Below are positions 1-7,858 of a DNA stretch of 14,663 bases, in pieces (positions within the stretch are counted from its first letter, which is position 1; each line of letters begins with the position of its first letter). The position numbers and the translations under genes were made by a program. Origin of the DNA: an uncultured Ruminococcus sp. (GTDB taxonomy: Bacteria; Bacillota; Clostridia; Oscillospirales; Ruminococcaceae); NCBI GenBank assembly GCA_900543105.1, contig UQQA01000054.1, forward strand, positions 1-14,663, in the 5' to 3' direction. The notes beneath the pieces are model-generated. The model was not told the origin of the DNA, searched no databases, and worked only from the letters and a program-made list of their open reading frames with translations.

Positions 1-581
1 GGCTTTTCGGTGTCACCCTTGGGCGCAGGAATGTCGGTTACGACCTTTTCGAGAACTGCCTCGATGTTTGTGCCCATCTTCGCGGAAATTCTCGGAGCGT
101 CCATTGCAGGTATGCCAATAACGTTCTCAACTTCCTCCGCAACACGTTCGGGTTCAGCCGAGGGCAGGTCTATCTTATTGATAACAGGCATAACTTCAAG
201 GTCGTTTTCTATTGCAAGGTAGGTGTTTGCAAGGGTCTGCGCTTCAATTCCCTGCGATGCATCGACGATAAGGATAGCACCTTCGCAGGCAACGAGCGAA
301 CGGGAAACTTCATAGTTGAAGTCAACGTGACCCGGAGTATCGATAAGATTGAAAACATAGTCCCTGCCGTCCTTTGCGGTATAGTTGAGGCGGACAGCAC
401 GTGCCTTGATAGTGATACCTCTCTCACGTTCGATATCCATATTATCGAGGAGCTGCTCTTCCATATCACGCTTTGCAACGGAGGAAGTCAGCTCGAGAAT
501 TCGGTCGGCAAGCGTTGATTTGCCGTGATCTATATGAGCAATAATGCAAAAATTTCTGATATTATCCTGATTATATGACAC
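1..581 (-). CDS. lepA: Translation elongation factor 4 (LepA), N-terminal part, cut by the window edge
   Basis: LepA is a ribosome-associated translational GTPase (back-translocation or initiation-assisting factor). The 193 visible residues are the G domain, with all nucleotide-binding motifs intact: G1 AHIDHGKS (15-22), G2 RGITIKA (54-60), G3 DTPGH (81-85), G4 NKID (135-138) and G5 SAK (166-168). The short N-terminus reading SYNQDNIRNFCIIAHIDHGK is diagnostic of LepA rather than EF-G or TypA. The start is a GTG at 579-581, chosen because AAGGAG lies 7 nt upstream and no in-frame ATG precedes G1. A promoter sits just upstream (606-634). The remaining two thirds (domains II, III, V and the LepA-specific CTD) lie beyond position 1. 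Identity is very secure from the motifs; the start is slightly less so. Confidence 0.96.
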   Translation of the reverse strand, partial: MSYNQDNIRNFCIIAHIDHGKSTLADRILELTSSVAKRDMEEQLLDNMDIERERGITIKARAVRLNYTAKDGRDYVFNLIDTPGHVDFNYEVSRSLVACEGAILIVDASQGIEAQTLANTYLAIENDLEVMPVINKIDLPSAEPERVAEEVENVIGIPAMDAPRISAKMGTNIEAVLEKVVTDIPAPKGDTEK

Positions 582-605
582 AAAAACACTCCTTTTCTTC
601 AACTG

Positions 606-634
606 ATTATAGCATATTTTTTCCCGTTTGTAAA
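606..634 (-). promoter_or_regulatory. Predicted sigma-A promoter of lepA
   Basis: Reading the minus strand, TTTACA (634-629) is followed after 17 nt by TATAAT (611-606). The -10 box is preceded by TGC, giving an extended -10. Expected transcription start is near 599, which leaves a very short leader carrying only the ribosome binding site before the GTG at 581. The -35 box directly abuts the U-tract of the upstream gene's terminator. Sequence match only; not experimentally shown. Confidence 0.75.
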
Positions 635-672
635 GGAAAAAATTCGGCTGCTCTTTGTTCCGAGCAGCCGAA
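633..672 (-). terminator. Intrinsic terminator of the Na/Pi cotransporter gene
   Basis: On the minus strand an 11-bp perfect stem (672-662 paired with 653-643, sequence TTCGGCTGCTC and its complement) with an 8-nt loop is followed by TTTTTTCC. It begins only a few nt after the TGA stop codon at 676-678. This is a textbook Rho-independent terminator for the gene ending at 676. In the plus direction the hairpin is preceded by A-runs but not followed by a T-run, so it should act in one direction. Confidence 0.93.
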
Positions 673-675
673 GGG

Positions 676-2472
676 TCAGATCGCATATTTTGTCATAAAC
701 TCTTCTTCAAGGTGAACATAAGCTTCGTCCTTTGCGGCGTGTGCATTCTGAATGAATTCGTGACGGTTGATGACGGTATTGTTCTTCTGCGAGCCGATAA
801 CATAGACTGCGATATTTGAACAATGGTCGGAAATTCTTTCAAGGTTGATAAGCAGGTCGAGGAAGTTCACGCCGCTTTCAACAACACACTTACCCTCTTT
901 AAGACGCTCGATATGACGTGCTTTGAGCGTTTCATTGAGGTAATCTATGGTTTCTTCTAGCGGTTCGACCTTTGCGGCAAGAGCAGCATCATTAAGCTCC
1001 ACGCAGCGTATTGCCATGCCGATGATCTCCTCGCAGGCACGGGAGATAACGTCAAGCTCACGGATAGCTTCGGGTGAGAAAGTTACCGAATTTTCGTGAA
1101 GCTTTTCTGCGTCCTCGATAAGGTTCATCGTATAGTCGCCGATACGTTCAAATTCGGAACTCAAATGGAGAAGCTCGGTAACACGGCGGTTCTCGAAGTC
1201 GGTAAGCTCACATTCGTTTATCTTTACGAGGTAAGCGTTGAGCCTATCCTCCATACGGTCGATGTTTTCTTCGTTGTCTTTGAGCGAAGCGATGAGCTTT
1301 TCATCATAATTGCCCGTGAAAAGTCCCCTCATATTCTCAAAATTGTAGAACGCAAGATTACCCATTGCAAGAGCGGTATTTGAAGCCTGCTGAACTGCGA
1401 GCGAGGGAGAAACGAGAAGTCTGTCCTCAAGCGCAGGAGCGGTGAACTCGGAAACGGGAGTGCCGTCCTCCGTCTTTTTGTCACGAATGGTTATCATAGC
1501 AAGCTTTTCAAGCAGGTGCGTAAACGGCAGGAAACAGATCGTTACAACGATATTGAAGAATGTATGGAAATTTGCGATGCCGCCCATATCTATCGACTTA
1601 TCCCAGAACGGAAGACCGATCAGACCTTGGAGAGCATAAACAACAACAAGGAAAAGAATTGTACCAATGATGTTGAAATAAAGGTGAACTGCGGCTGCAC
1701 GCTTTGCGTTCTTGCCTGCGCCGACAGCGGAAATGATCGGAGTTACGCAGGTACCGATGTTCTGTCCCATTATTATAGGGAAAGCAGCCGAGAACGTCAG
1801 AACGCCCGTTGTGGAGATAGTCTGCAAAATTCCGACCGATGCGGACGAGCTTTGCAGGAGTATCGTAACGACTGCACCGACTATGATACCGAGGATAGGA
1901 TTTTTGAGCGTTGCGAACAGGTCACGGAATGCCTGAAGCTCCGAGAGCGGGCTTACAGCGTCCGTGAGGGAATTCATTCCCGTAAAAAGGATACCCACGC
2001 CGATAAGTATCTCGCCTATCGTTTTTACGCCCTCCTTTTTTGACAGCATAAAAATGATAAGTCCGACCGCCGCAATGAACGGCGCAAGCGTCGTCGGCGA
2101 AAGCAGCTTGAGCACCGCACCGACGTTATTGTTATTTTCGAGATCACCGAGTCGGAGTATCTGACCCGTGATGGTCGTACCGATATTAGCACCCATTATA
2201 ACGCCGATAGCGGACGAAAGGCGCAGGATACCTGCGTTTACCAGTCCGACTACAATAACTGTCGTTGCTGCGGAGCTTTGAACAGCTGCCGTAACGAGTG
2301 CGCCGAGCATAACGCTTTTGAAAACGTTGTTTGAAAGCTTTTCAAGTACCTTTTCCATTCTTCCCGAGGAAAGCTTTTCCAATCTTCCTCCGAGAACTGT
2401 CATACCGTAGATAAAGAGCGCGATACTTCCTATCGCTTTGATGAAAATGGACACGATATCAATTACAGACAT
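676..2472 (-). CDS. Na+/phosphate cotransporter family protein with C-terminal PhoU-like domain
   Basis: Predicted inner-membrane Na+-coupled phosphate transporter of the PNaS (NptA/YjbB-like) family, 598 residues. The membrane half contains the two inverted Na/Pi repeats, with signatures QSSAAT (65-70) followed by IMGANIGTT (92-100), and QSSSAS (207-212) followed by IMGQNIGT (234-241). Residues from about 355 to 575 form a helical PhoU-like domain with two ERxxDxxxN motifs (ERIGDYTMN 442-450, ERISDHCSN 545-553), which in PhoU proteins bind metal. Start choice: GGAAGG at 2488-2482 lies well spaced for the ATG at 2472; an ATG at 2478 is also possible. An in-frame TTG at 2544 is open, but it would overlap the predicted -10 box, so it is rejected. 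It has its own promoter and terminator and is probably monocistronic. No pst or two-component genes adjoin, so phosphate regulation cannot be read from context. YjbB-type proteins in other bacteria can export phosphate, so direction of transport is open. Confidence 0.93.
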   Translation of the reverse strand: MSVIDIVSIFIKAIGSIALFIYGMTVLGGRLEKLSSGRMEKVLEKLSNNVFKSVMLGALVTAAVQSSAATTVIVVGLVNAGILRLSSAIGVIMGANIGTTITGQILRLGDLENNNNVGAVLKLLSPTTLAPFIAAVGLIIFMLSKKEGVKTIGEILIGVGILFTGMNSLTDAVSPLSELQAFRDLFATLKNPILGIIVGAVVTILLQSSSASVGILQTISTTGVLTFSAAFPIIMGQNIGTCVTPIISAVGAGKNAKRAAAVHLYFNIIGTILFLVVVYALQGLIGLPFWDKSIDMGGIANFHTFFNIVVTICFLPFTHLLEKLAMITIRDKKTEDGTPVSEFTAPALEDRLLVSPSLAVQQASNTALAMGNLAFYNFENMRGLFTGNYDEKLIASLKDNEENIDRMEDRLNAYLVKINECELTDFENRRVTELLHLSSEFERIGDYTMNLIEDAEKLHENSVTFSPEAIRELDVISRACEEIIGMAIRCVELNDAALAAKVEPLEETIDYLNETLKARHIERLKEGKCVVESGVNFLDLLINLERISDHCSNIAVYVIGSQKNNTVINRHEFIQNAHAAKDEAYVHLEEEFMTKYAI

Positions 2473-2532
2473 TTTCATTTTCCTTCCCAAATTTCTTGTT
2501 AATTCCACTTTAATTCTGCCTAAACAATTTTT

Positions 2533-2541
2533 ATTATAACA
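2533..2541 (-). promoter_or_regulatory. Predicted extended -10 promoter of the Na/Pi cotransporter gene
   Basis: The minus strand reads TGTTATAAT from 2541 to 2533, a perfect TATAAT with an upstream TGn. No convincing -35 hexamer is seen at 16-18 nt (TATCCT there), so recognition would rest on the extended -10. The implied start near 2526 places the upstream TTG candidate (2544) outside the transcript and supports the ATG at 2472. Confidence 0.55.
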
Positions 2542-2600
2542 CAAGTTTCTTTAATAGGATATAGATTTTCTGAAAAACATTAATTTCTGCTTTTTAAACA

Positions 2601-2621
2601 TATTCCACAAGGTTTTCCACA
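2601..2621 (+). promoter_or_regulatory. Two DnaA-box-like nonamers in the divergent promoter region
   Basis: TATTCCACA (2601-2609) and TTTTCCACA (2613-2621) are direct repeats 12 nt apart. The second differs from the consensus TTATCCACA at one position and the first at two. They lie in the AT-rich 286-bp region between divergently transcribed genes. This may be chance in AT-rich DNA or a weak DnaA or other regulator site; only the sequence resemblance is seen. Confidence 0.2.
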
Positions 2622-2691
2622 TATATTTTTGATAATTTTGCTGTTTTGGTGCAAAAAATTTATGCCGAAGTGCAAATTAATCAGATTTCTA

Positions 2692-2720
2692 TTGATTATT
2701 CTGCAATAATATAGTATAAT
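2692..2720 (+). promoter_or_regulatory. Predicted sigma-A promoter of recJ
   Basis: TTGATT (2692-2697), 17-nt spacer, TATAAT (2715-2720). The start of transcription would fall near 2727. The leader then carries AAAGGGA (2744-2750), 8 nt before the ATG at 2759. This is the clearest promoter on the plus strand, and it may also feed rel and the downstream genes, because I see no other plus-strand promoter before 4991. Confidence 0.75.
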
Positions 2721-2758
2721 TAAAGATAATTATTTTCAGATAAAAAGGGATAAGATTT

Positions 2759-4801
2759 ATGAAAAAATGGATCATAGGCAAACCCGATGACTCGGCTTCG
2801 GCGGAACTTGCAAAACAATGCGGACTTTCCCCGCTCTGCTCGTCTGTACTTGTATCGAGAGGGATAAACAGCGTACAAAAAGCGTGTGATTTTTTCAATT
2901 TCAGGAAAGACAACAGCCTGCCTGCGCTCTCCGACCCGTTCCTCACAAAGGATATGAAGGCTGCGGCAGATGCAGTGCTTGAAGCTGTCGACAACGGCGA
3001 ATATATATGTGTTTACGGCGATTATGACTGTGACGGCATCACGGCGACCACCATTTTATATTCTTATCTTGAATGTCTTGGTGCAAATGTCCGATACTAC
3101 ATCAATATGCGCTCGGACGGCTATGGCTTGTGCGAAAAGGGCATACGTGAGCTTGCCGATGACGGCGTTCAGCTTATCGTGACGGTCGATAACGGAATTT
3201 CCGCCATAAGCGAAGTAAAGCTTGCGAACGAACTCGGAATGAAAGTCGTTGTCACCGACCACCACCAGCCGGGAGAAAGCCTCCCCGATGCGCTTGCGGT
3301 CGTTGACCCTCACAGAACCGACTGCACCTCGCTCTACAAGGATCTTTGCGGCTGTGCCGTTGCGCTGAAGCTCATTGCGGCGATGGACGGCGGAGATTAC
3401 AGTGCGGCGCTTGAACAGTTCTCCGATTTTGCGGCTCTTGCGACAATTGCAGATGTTGTTCCGCTCACGGGTGAGAACCGTTTCATTGTCGAAAGCGGTC
3501 TGCATTATCTGAAAAACACGGAAAATCTCGGCTTGCAGGCGCTTATGAAAAAGGCAGGTGTCAAGGACAGGCTTTCATCGGTCGATGTTTCATTTTCTAT
3601 AATTCCAAGGATAAACGCTTCGGGACGCTTCGGCTCGGCATCGGACGCTGTGGAGCTTTTTCTGACGGACGATGAACAGCGTGCCGAGGAGCTTGCGGAA
3701 CAGCTTGACCGCCTGAACAGCGAGAGAAAAGCCGCCGAGGAGCAGATACTTGCTTCGATTGAGGAAAGCATTTCCGCTTCGCCCGAAATTTTATATGACA
3801 GAGTGCTTGTGATATACGGCGAGGGCTGGCATCACGGCGTTATTGGCATTGTTGCGGCTCGGCTTGTCGAGCGCTTCGGAAAACCCGTTTTCCTGCTTTC
3901 GGATGACGGTGATGAAGCGAGAGGTTCTGCGCGTTCGGTCGAGGGCTTTTCGATATACGAAGCCCTTGCCGCCTGCGGAGATCATCTTACGAAATTCGGC
4001 GGTCACGTCGGTGCGGGAGGGTTCTCGCTTCTCAAAGAAAACATCGGAAGCTTCAAAGAGGCTATGCAGAAATTCGCCGCCGAACACTACCCTGCTCCGC
4101 CCGTTTTAACTATCCGTGCGGATAAGGTGATACTTCCGAATGAACTTACACTCGATGCGATAAGTTCGCTTTCTTCACTTGAACCGTTCGGCGAGGGCAG
4201 CCGTCAGCCGATATTTCTTATACGAAAAGCCGTTCTTACGGATATTGTTCCCCTTTCGGGAGGAGTTCACACAAAGCTTCGCCTTAATTACGGCGGAACG
4301 ATGCTTGAGGGCTTGCTTTTCGGCACAAAGGCGGAAGATATACTTTACAGAAAAGGCGACACGCTTGACCTGCTCGCTTCTTTCAGTATCAACGTTTTCA
4401 ACGGAAGAACGAGCGTCAGCATGCGCATTTCCGATATGCGGAGCAGCAGCGTTTCACAGCTCAGATACTTCAACGCAAAGGCGGCTTATGAGCAGTTCAA
4501 GCGCAGCGAGGGCATCGACCCCACACTTGCGAAACGTGCACTGCCAACGAGAGATGAGCTTATACTTATATACAAAACTATCGCAAAGTTCGGCGTTATT
4601 TCGTCCGATGAGCTTTTCGGACAGCTGGACGAAAATGTTATCTCCTACTGCAAATTAAGAATTGCGGTCGATATTTTCACCGAGCTTGGATTTATTACAT
4701 ACGAAATATGGAGCGACAGGATAACATTCATCAAAAATCCGCCGAAAGCGGCTATCGAAAGCTCAAAAATCTACCAATCATTTGCGGCGCTTATACACTA
4801 A
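2759..4801 (+). CDS. recJ: Single-stranded-DNA-specific exonuclease RecJ
   Basis: 5'-to-3' single-strand DNA exonuclease that resects ends in RecFOR recombination, mismatch repair and base excision repair; cytoplasmic and metal-dependent. The 680-residue protein has the full DHH phosphoesterase set: motif I DYDCDG (88-93), DNG (144-146), DHH (167-169), ATIADVVPL (228-236) and RINASGR (284-290). The DHHA1 part follows, with GEGWHHGVIG (354-363), RGSARS (388-393) and GGHVGAGG (414-421), then an OB-type region and a C-terminal extension of about 100 residues that looks helical and resembles those of other Firmicute RecJ proteins. All metal-binding residues appear intact. Start ATG at 2759 is supported by AAAGGGA 8 nt upstream and a good promoter. 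No U-tract terminator follows; the next 165 nt are a palindromic element before rel. The recJ-rel neighbourhood is common in Firmicutes. Confidence 0.96.
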   Translation: MKKWIIGKPDDSASAELAKQCGLSPLCSSVLVSRGINSVQKACDFFNFRKDNSLPALSDPFLTKDMKAAADAVLEAVDNGEYICVYGDYDCDGITATTILYSYLECLGANVRYYINMRSDGYGLCEKGIRELADDGVQLIVTVDNGISAISEVKLANELGMKVVVTDHHQPGESLPDALAVVDPHRTDCTSLYKDLCGCAVALKLIAAMDGGDYSAALEQFSDFAALATIADVVPLTGENRFIVESGLHYLKNTENLGLQALMKKAGVKDRLSSVDVSFSIIPRINASGRFGSASDAVELFLTDDEQRAEELAEQLDRLNSERKAAEEQILASIEESISASPEILYDRVLVIYGEGWHHGVIGIVAARLVERFGKPVFLLSDDGDEARGSARSVEGFSIYEALAACGDHLTKFGGHVGAGGFSLLKENIGSFKEAMQKFAAEHYPAPPVLTIRADKVILPNELTLDAISSLSSLEPFGEGSRQPIFLIRKAVLTDIVPLSGGVHTKLRLNYGGTMLEGLLFGTKAEDILYRKGDTLDLLASFSINVFNGRTSVSMRISDMRSSSVSQLRYFNAKAAYEQFKRSEGIDPTLAKRALPTRDELILIYKTIAKFGVISSDELFGQLDENVISYCKLRIAVDIFTELGFITYEIWSDRITFIKNPPKAAIESSKIYQSFAALIH

Positions 4802-4802
4802 A

Positions 4803-4966
4803 GGGAACCTCTAAAAGCCTCCCTCACGGCAAATTTTCTACGACTTTGCGCATCTTCCGCGTTAGCGAAACTTGAAATACATCAAGTATTTACTGCGTTT
4901 CGCTGCCTTGAAGCTGCACAAAGTTCTAACGAAAATTCGCTCGTGTTCCGGCTTTTAGAGAACCCC
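4803..4966. repeat. Long imperfect palindrome (MITE- or REP-like element) between recJ and rel
   Basis: The whole segment folds on itself about a centre near 4884. Outer arms CTCTAAAAGCC (4809-4819) and GGCTTTTAGAG (4950-4960) pair perfectly over 11 bp and lie inside short GGG/CCC ends (4803-4805 and 4964-4966). Inner blocks pair in register: 4829-4838 with 4931-4940 (9 of 10), 4843-4852 with 4915-4924 (9 of 10), GCGAAAC 4865-4871 with 4897-4903 (7 of 7), and AAATAC 4875-4880 with 4886-4891 around a 5-nt loop. It has no coding capacity. It starts two bases after the recJ stop and ends about 25 nt before the rel start. Such structure is typical of non-autonomous palindromic repeats mobilised in trans. 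Transcribed, it would form a long hairpin that could act as a processing or attenuation site. Whether it is repeated in the genome cannot be seen here, and no flanking target duplication is obvious. Confidence 0.8.
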
Positions 4967-4990
4967 TGTCGGAAAGGAATGGTCATATTT

Positions 4991-7192
4991 ATGACTAACA
5001 ACAAGCCTGAAACCATATACACAATTGATATGATAATCCAGAAGATACTTGATGAGGAAAAACAGTACGACCTCAGCAAGATAATTTCTTCCTACGAATT
5101 TGCGGCAAAGGCACACGCAAATCAGGTGCGTTCCTCGGGTGAGCCGTATATCACCCACCCGCTTGCGGTCGCTTATATCCTGCTTGAATTCGGAATGGAC
5201 ACCGATACTATCTGTGCGGCACTCCTCCACGATGTTGTTGAGGACACCGATGTAACGCTCGATGAGATAAAGAAGCTTTTCGGGCAGGACGTTGCGATGC
5301 TCGTTGACGGAGTTACAAAGCTCGGCAAAATCCCGCTCTTCACCAAGGAAGAACAACAGGCGGAGAATGTGCGAAAGATACTTCTTGCAATGTCGCAGGA
5401 TATCCGTGTCATCATCATCAAGCTTTGCGACCGACTTCACAATATGCGGACGCTCCAGTACCGACCTGCCGCAAAACAGCGCAACACCGCTCTTGAAACG
5501 ATGAATATCTATGCGCCCATCGCAAACCGTCTTGGTATGAAAGCGCTCAAAGACGAAATTGAGGATATCGCGTTTCGCTACCTTGACCCTTATGCTTACA
5601 GCGAGATAGAGCGTATGCTTGAGATCCGCAGCGACAAGCGTGAGGCTTTCATCGAGTCGATAAAGGCAGAGATCGCTGCACGTTTCAAGGAAGAACATTT
5701 CACAGGCGAGCCGCAGATCGACGGCAGAGTAAAGTCTATCTACGGCATCTACAAGAAAGCATTCATTCAGGGCAAAAGCTTTGATGAAATTTATGATAAA
5801 TATGCCGTTCGTATAATCGTGAACACGGTTGCTGAGTGTTACAATGCTCTCGGAATTATCCATGATATGTTCCGACCTATCCCGAACCGCTTCAAGGATT
5901 ATATCGCAACTCCGAAAGCGAATATGTATCAGTCGCTCCACACGACAGTTATCGGACGTGAGGGTATCCCGTTTGAGGTGCAGATACGAACATGGGAAAT
6001 GCACCATACCGCCGAATACGGTATCGCTGCACACTGGAAATACAAAGAGGGCATCAGCGGAAAAGACAAGCTTGAAAACCGTCTTGCATGGATACGCCAG
6101 ATCATTGAGGCACAGCAGGAAACCGATGATGTTGAGGAGATCGTCCGCACTATTAAAAATGACCTTTCCCCCGAAGATATTTTTGCGTTCACTCCAAAGG
6201 GCGATATGATAACTCTCCCTGTCGGTTCGACTATCGTTGACTTCGCCTATGCTATCCACACGCAGGTCGGCAACAAGATGAAAGGCGCAAAGGTTGACGG
6301 AAAGCTCGTTTCGCTCGATTATCAGCTCAAAACGGGCGAAATCGTTGAGATCATCACATCGAATGACGAAAACCACGCTCCGAACAGAGCATGGCTCGAT
6401 ATCTGCCGCACGAATGAAGCAAAGTCGAAAATTCGCTCATGGTTCAAGAAAGAACGCCGTGAGGAGAACATCGTTCAGGGTCGAAATGAACTTGAAAAGG
6501 AGTTCAAGCGCAACTTTATCCACCTTTCGGACGAGCAGCTGCCCGAATTCCTTGCCGATGATATGAAGCGTCACAACTGCTCGACGGTCGATGATTTCTA
6601 TGCCGCTATCGGCTACGGCGGCGTTATACTTTCACGCATAATGCAGCGTTTGAAGGACAAATATCTCAAATATTATGCTCAGCCCGATATTGCCGAAGTC
6701 AAGGGCAATTCAAAGCAGTCCAAGAGCAGCTCGGGCGTTATCGTTGAGGGTGAAAACAACATCATCGTCAAGTTTGCACAGTGCTGTAATCCGCTTCCGG
6801 GTGATGATATTGTCGGCTTTATCACGAAAGGTCACGGCGTTTCCATTCACAGGCAGGACTGCCCGACCTATCTTGCCGCAATAAAAGACGGAAAAGAACC
6901 CGAACGCTGGGTCGAGGCGAAATGGGCATCTGCTACGAGCAATGAAACGACTTACCGTGTTATCCTTGACATTGTTGCAAAGGAAAATATGCTCATCATT
7001 GCCGACATAACAAAGCTTATGGCGGAGCTTCATATTCCGCTGACAAACATCTCCGTAAGTATGCTCAAAAACGGCAACTCCAATGTTCTTGCGACAATAA
7101 ATGCGGCAGGCGTTGCACAGCTCAACAACATCATCGCAAAAATTCGCAAACTGCCCGATGTTATAAGCGTTGACCGTACTTTTAAAAATTAA
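4991..7192 (+). CDS. rel: Bifunctional (p)ppGpp synthetase/hydrolase, RelA/SpoT family
   Basis: Makes and degrades the stringent-response alarmone (p)ppGpp; cytoplasmic and ribosome-associated. In 733 residues all domains of a long Rel are seen. The HD hydrolase has its metal ligands intact (H56, HDVVED 80-85, D147 in CDRLHN). The synthetase has GRVKSIYGIYKK (245-256), YQSLHT (313-318) and EVQIRT (329-334). A TGS domain follows (about 395-457), then a conserved-Cys (zinc-finger-like) region with CCNPLPGDD, and a C-terminal ACT domain over the last ~80 residues. With both active sites intact it is probably the main bifunctional Rel. Start: ATG 4991 lies 12 nt after AAGGA (4974-4978), slightly long. 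ATG 4979 is too close to that site, and a GTG at 4943 lies inside the palindromic element, which makes it unlikely. It is followed 12 nt later by an MBL gene and then hemZ, a frequent clostridial order. No dedicated promoter is seen. Confidence 0.96.
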   Translation: MTNNKPETIYTIDMIIQKILDEEKQYDLSKIISSYEFAAKAHANQVRSSGEPYITHPLAVAYILLEFGMDTDTICAALLHDVVEDTDVTLDEIKKLFGQDVAMLVDGVTKLGKIPLFTKEEQQAENVRKILLAMSQDIRVIIIKLCDRLHNMRTLQYRPAAKQRNTALETMNIYAPIANRLGMKALKDEIEDIAFRYLDPYAYSEIERMLEIRSDKREAFIESIKAEIAARFKEEHFTGEPQIDGRVKSIYGIYKKAFIQGKSFDEIYDKYAVRIIVNTVAECYNALGIIHDMFRPIPNRFKDYIATPKANMYQSLHTTVIGREGIPFEVQIRTWEMHHTAEYGIAAHWKYKEGISGKDKLENRLAWIRQIIEAQQETDDVEEIVRTIKNDLSPEDIFAFTPKGDMITLPVGSTIVDFAYAIHTQVGNKMKGAKVDGKLVSLDYQLKTGEIVEIITSNDENHAPNRAWLDICRTNEAKSKIRSWFKKERREENIVQGRNELEKEFKRNFIHLSDEQLPEFLADDMKRHNCSTVDDFYAAIGYGGVILSRIMQRLKDKYLKYYAQPDIAEVKGNSKQSKSSSGVIVEGENNIIVKFAQCCNPLPGDDIVGFITKGHGVSIHRQDCPTYLAAIKDGKEPERWVEAKWASATSNETTYRVILDIVAKENMLIIADITKLMAELHIPLTNISVSMLKNGNSNVLATINAAGVAQLNNIIAKIRKLPDVISVDRTFKN

Positions 7193-7204
7193 AGGATAAA
7201 AAAT

Positions 7205-7858
7205 ATGAAAACTGTAATGATAAATTCGGGTGGTATCTTCGGCACGAACTGCTATCTCGTCATCTCCGACAGCGGAAACGCCGCTCTTATCGATGCACCG
7301 AGAGGCGGTGAGAGAATTCTCGCCGAAGCGGAGAAAAACGGCGCTTCGATAAAGAAGATCCTCCTTACTCACGGTCACTGCGACCACATTGAATCGCTCG
7401 CATTTCTCGCAAGGGAAACGGGCGCAGATGTCTACATTCATGAAATGGACGAAAAGAAGCTTTCGGACGATTACCTTGACCTTTCCGAATATTTTTCGGA
7501 TTATTACGACAAGCCGGTCGAGCATTTCAGCGGAGCAAAAAAGATTTCGGACGGTGATATCATCACGCTTGACGAGCTTTCGTTCAAAGTCCTGCACACC
7601 CCAGGACACACGAGCGGTTCGGTATGCTATATCTGCGATGAAGCTTTGTTCAGCGGCGACACGCTTTTCAAGATGTCGGCAGGCAGGACCGATATGCCCG
7701 ACGGAAACAGCATAAAGCTCAACGAGAGCCTTAAAATGCTTGACAACCTCGGCAAAGACTATGTTCTTTTATCGGGTCACGGCGACCGCTCAACTCTTTC
7801 AAACGAGAGAAAATTTAACCCCTTTATGAAAGGCTTTGACTATGACGATATGTTTTAA
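7205..7858 (+). CDS. MBL-fold metallo-hydrolase (glyoxalase II-like)
   Basis: Single-domain metallo-beta-lactamase-fold hydrolase of 217 residues, cytoplasmic (no signal peptide). The metal ligands are complete: THGHCDH (55-61), H135 in HTPGHTSGS, D152 in SGDTLF and H192 in SGHGDRST. This matches the glyoxalase II / YcbL-type group, which hydrolyses thioesters such as S-lactoylglutathione. Because many Clostridia lack glutathione, the true substrate is unknown. The protein lacks the C-terminal glutathione-binding extension of classical GloB (about 250 residues). AAAGG lies 9-10 nt before the ATG. It sits 12 nt after rel and overlaps hemZ by 17 nt, so it is co-transcribed with both; this arrangement is common in Firmicutes but does not fix its function. 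Confidence 0.9.
   Translation: MKTVMINSGGIFGTNCYLVISDSGNAALIDAPRGGERILAEAEKNGASIKKILLTHGHCDHIESLAFLARETGADVYIHEMDEKKLSDDYLDLSEYFSDYYDKPVEHFSGAKKISDGDIITLDELSFKVLHTPGHTSGSVCYICDEALFSGDTLFKMSAGRTDMPDGNSIKLNESLKMLDNLGKDYVLLSGHGDRSTLSNERKFNPFMKGFDYDDMF

Noticed and set aside
1516..2043. 175-codon plus-strand frame within the Na/Pi cotransporter
   Set aside because: It opposes conserved membrane repeats of a real gene and has no start signals.
2473..2544. 24-residue N-terminal extension of the Na/Pi cotransporter from a TTG
   Set aside because: The TTG overlaps the predicted -10 box, has no ribosome binding site, and the extension is polar and unlike the family N-terminus.
4803..4966. Riboswitch or T-box reading of the palindrome
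   Set aside because: The arms are symmetric over the full length with no T-box, specifier or aptamer-like asymmetry and no T-run terminator after it; a palindromic repeat explains it better.
4955..6376. 473-codon open frame antisense to rel
   Set aside because: It lies opposite a complete Rel with all catalytic motifs, has no ribosome binding site, and its composition is that of a codon-bias shadow (poor family resemblance, many Cys/Arg/Asp).
6710..7609. 299-codon open frame antisense to the rel 3' end and MBL gene
   Set aside because: It spans two well-supported genes on the other strand and shows no recognisable domain or start signal.
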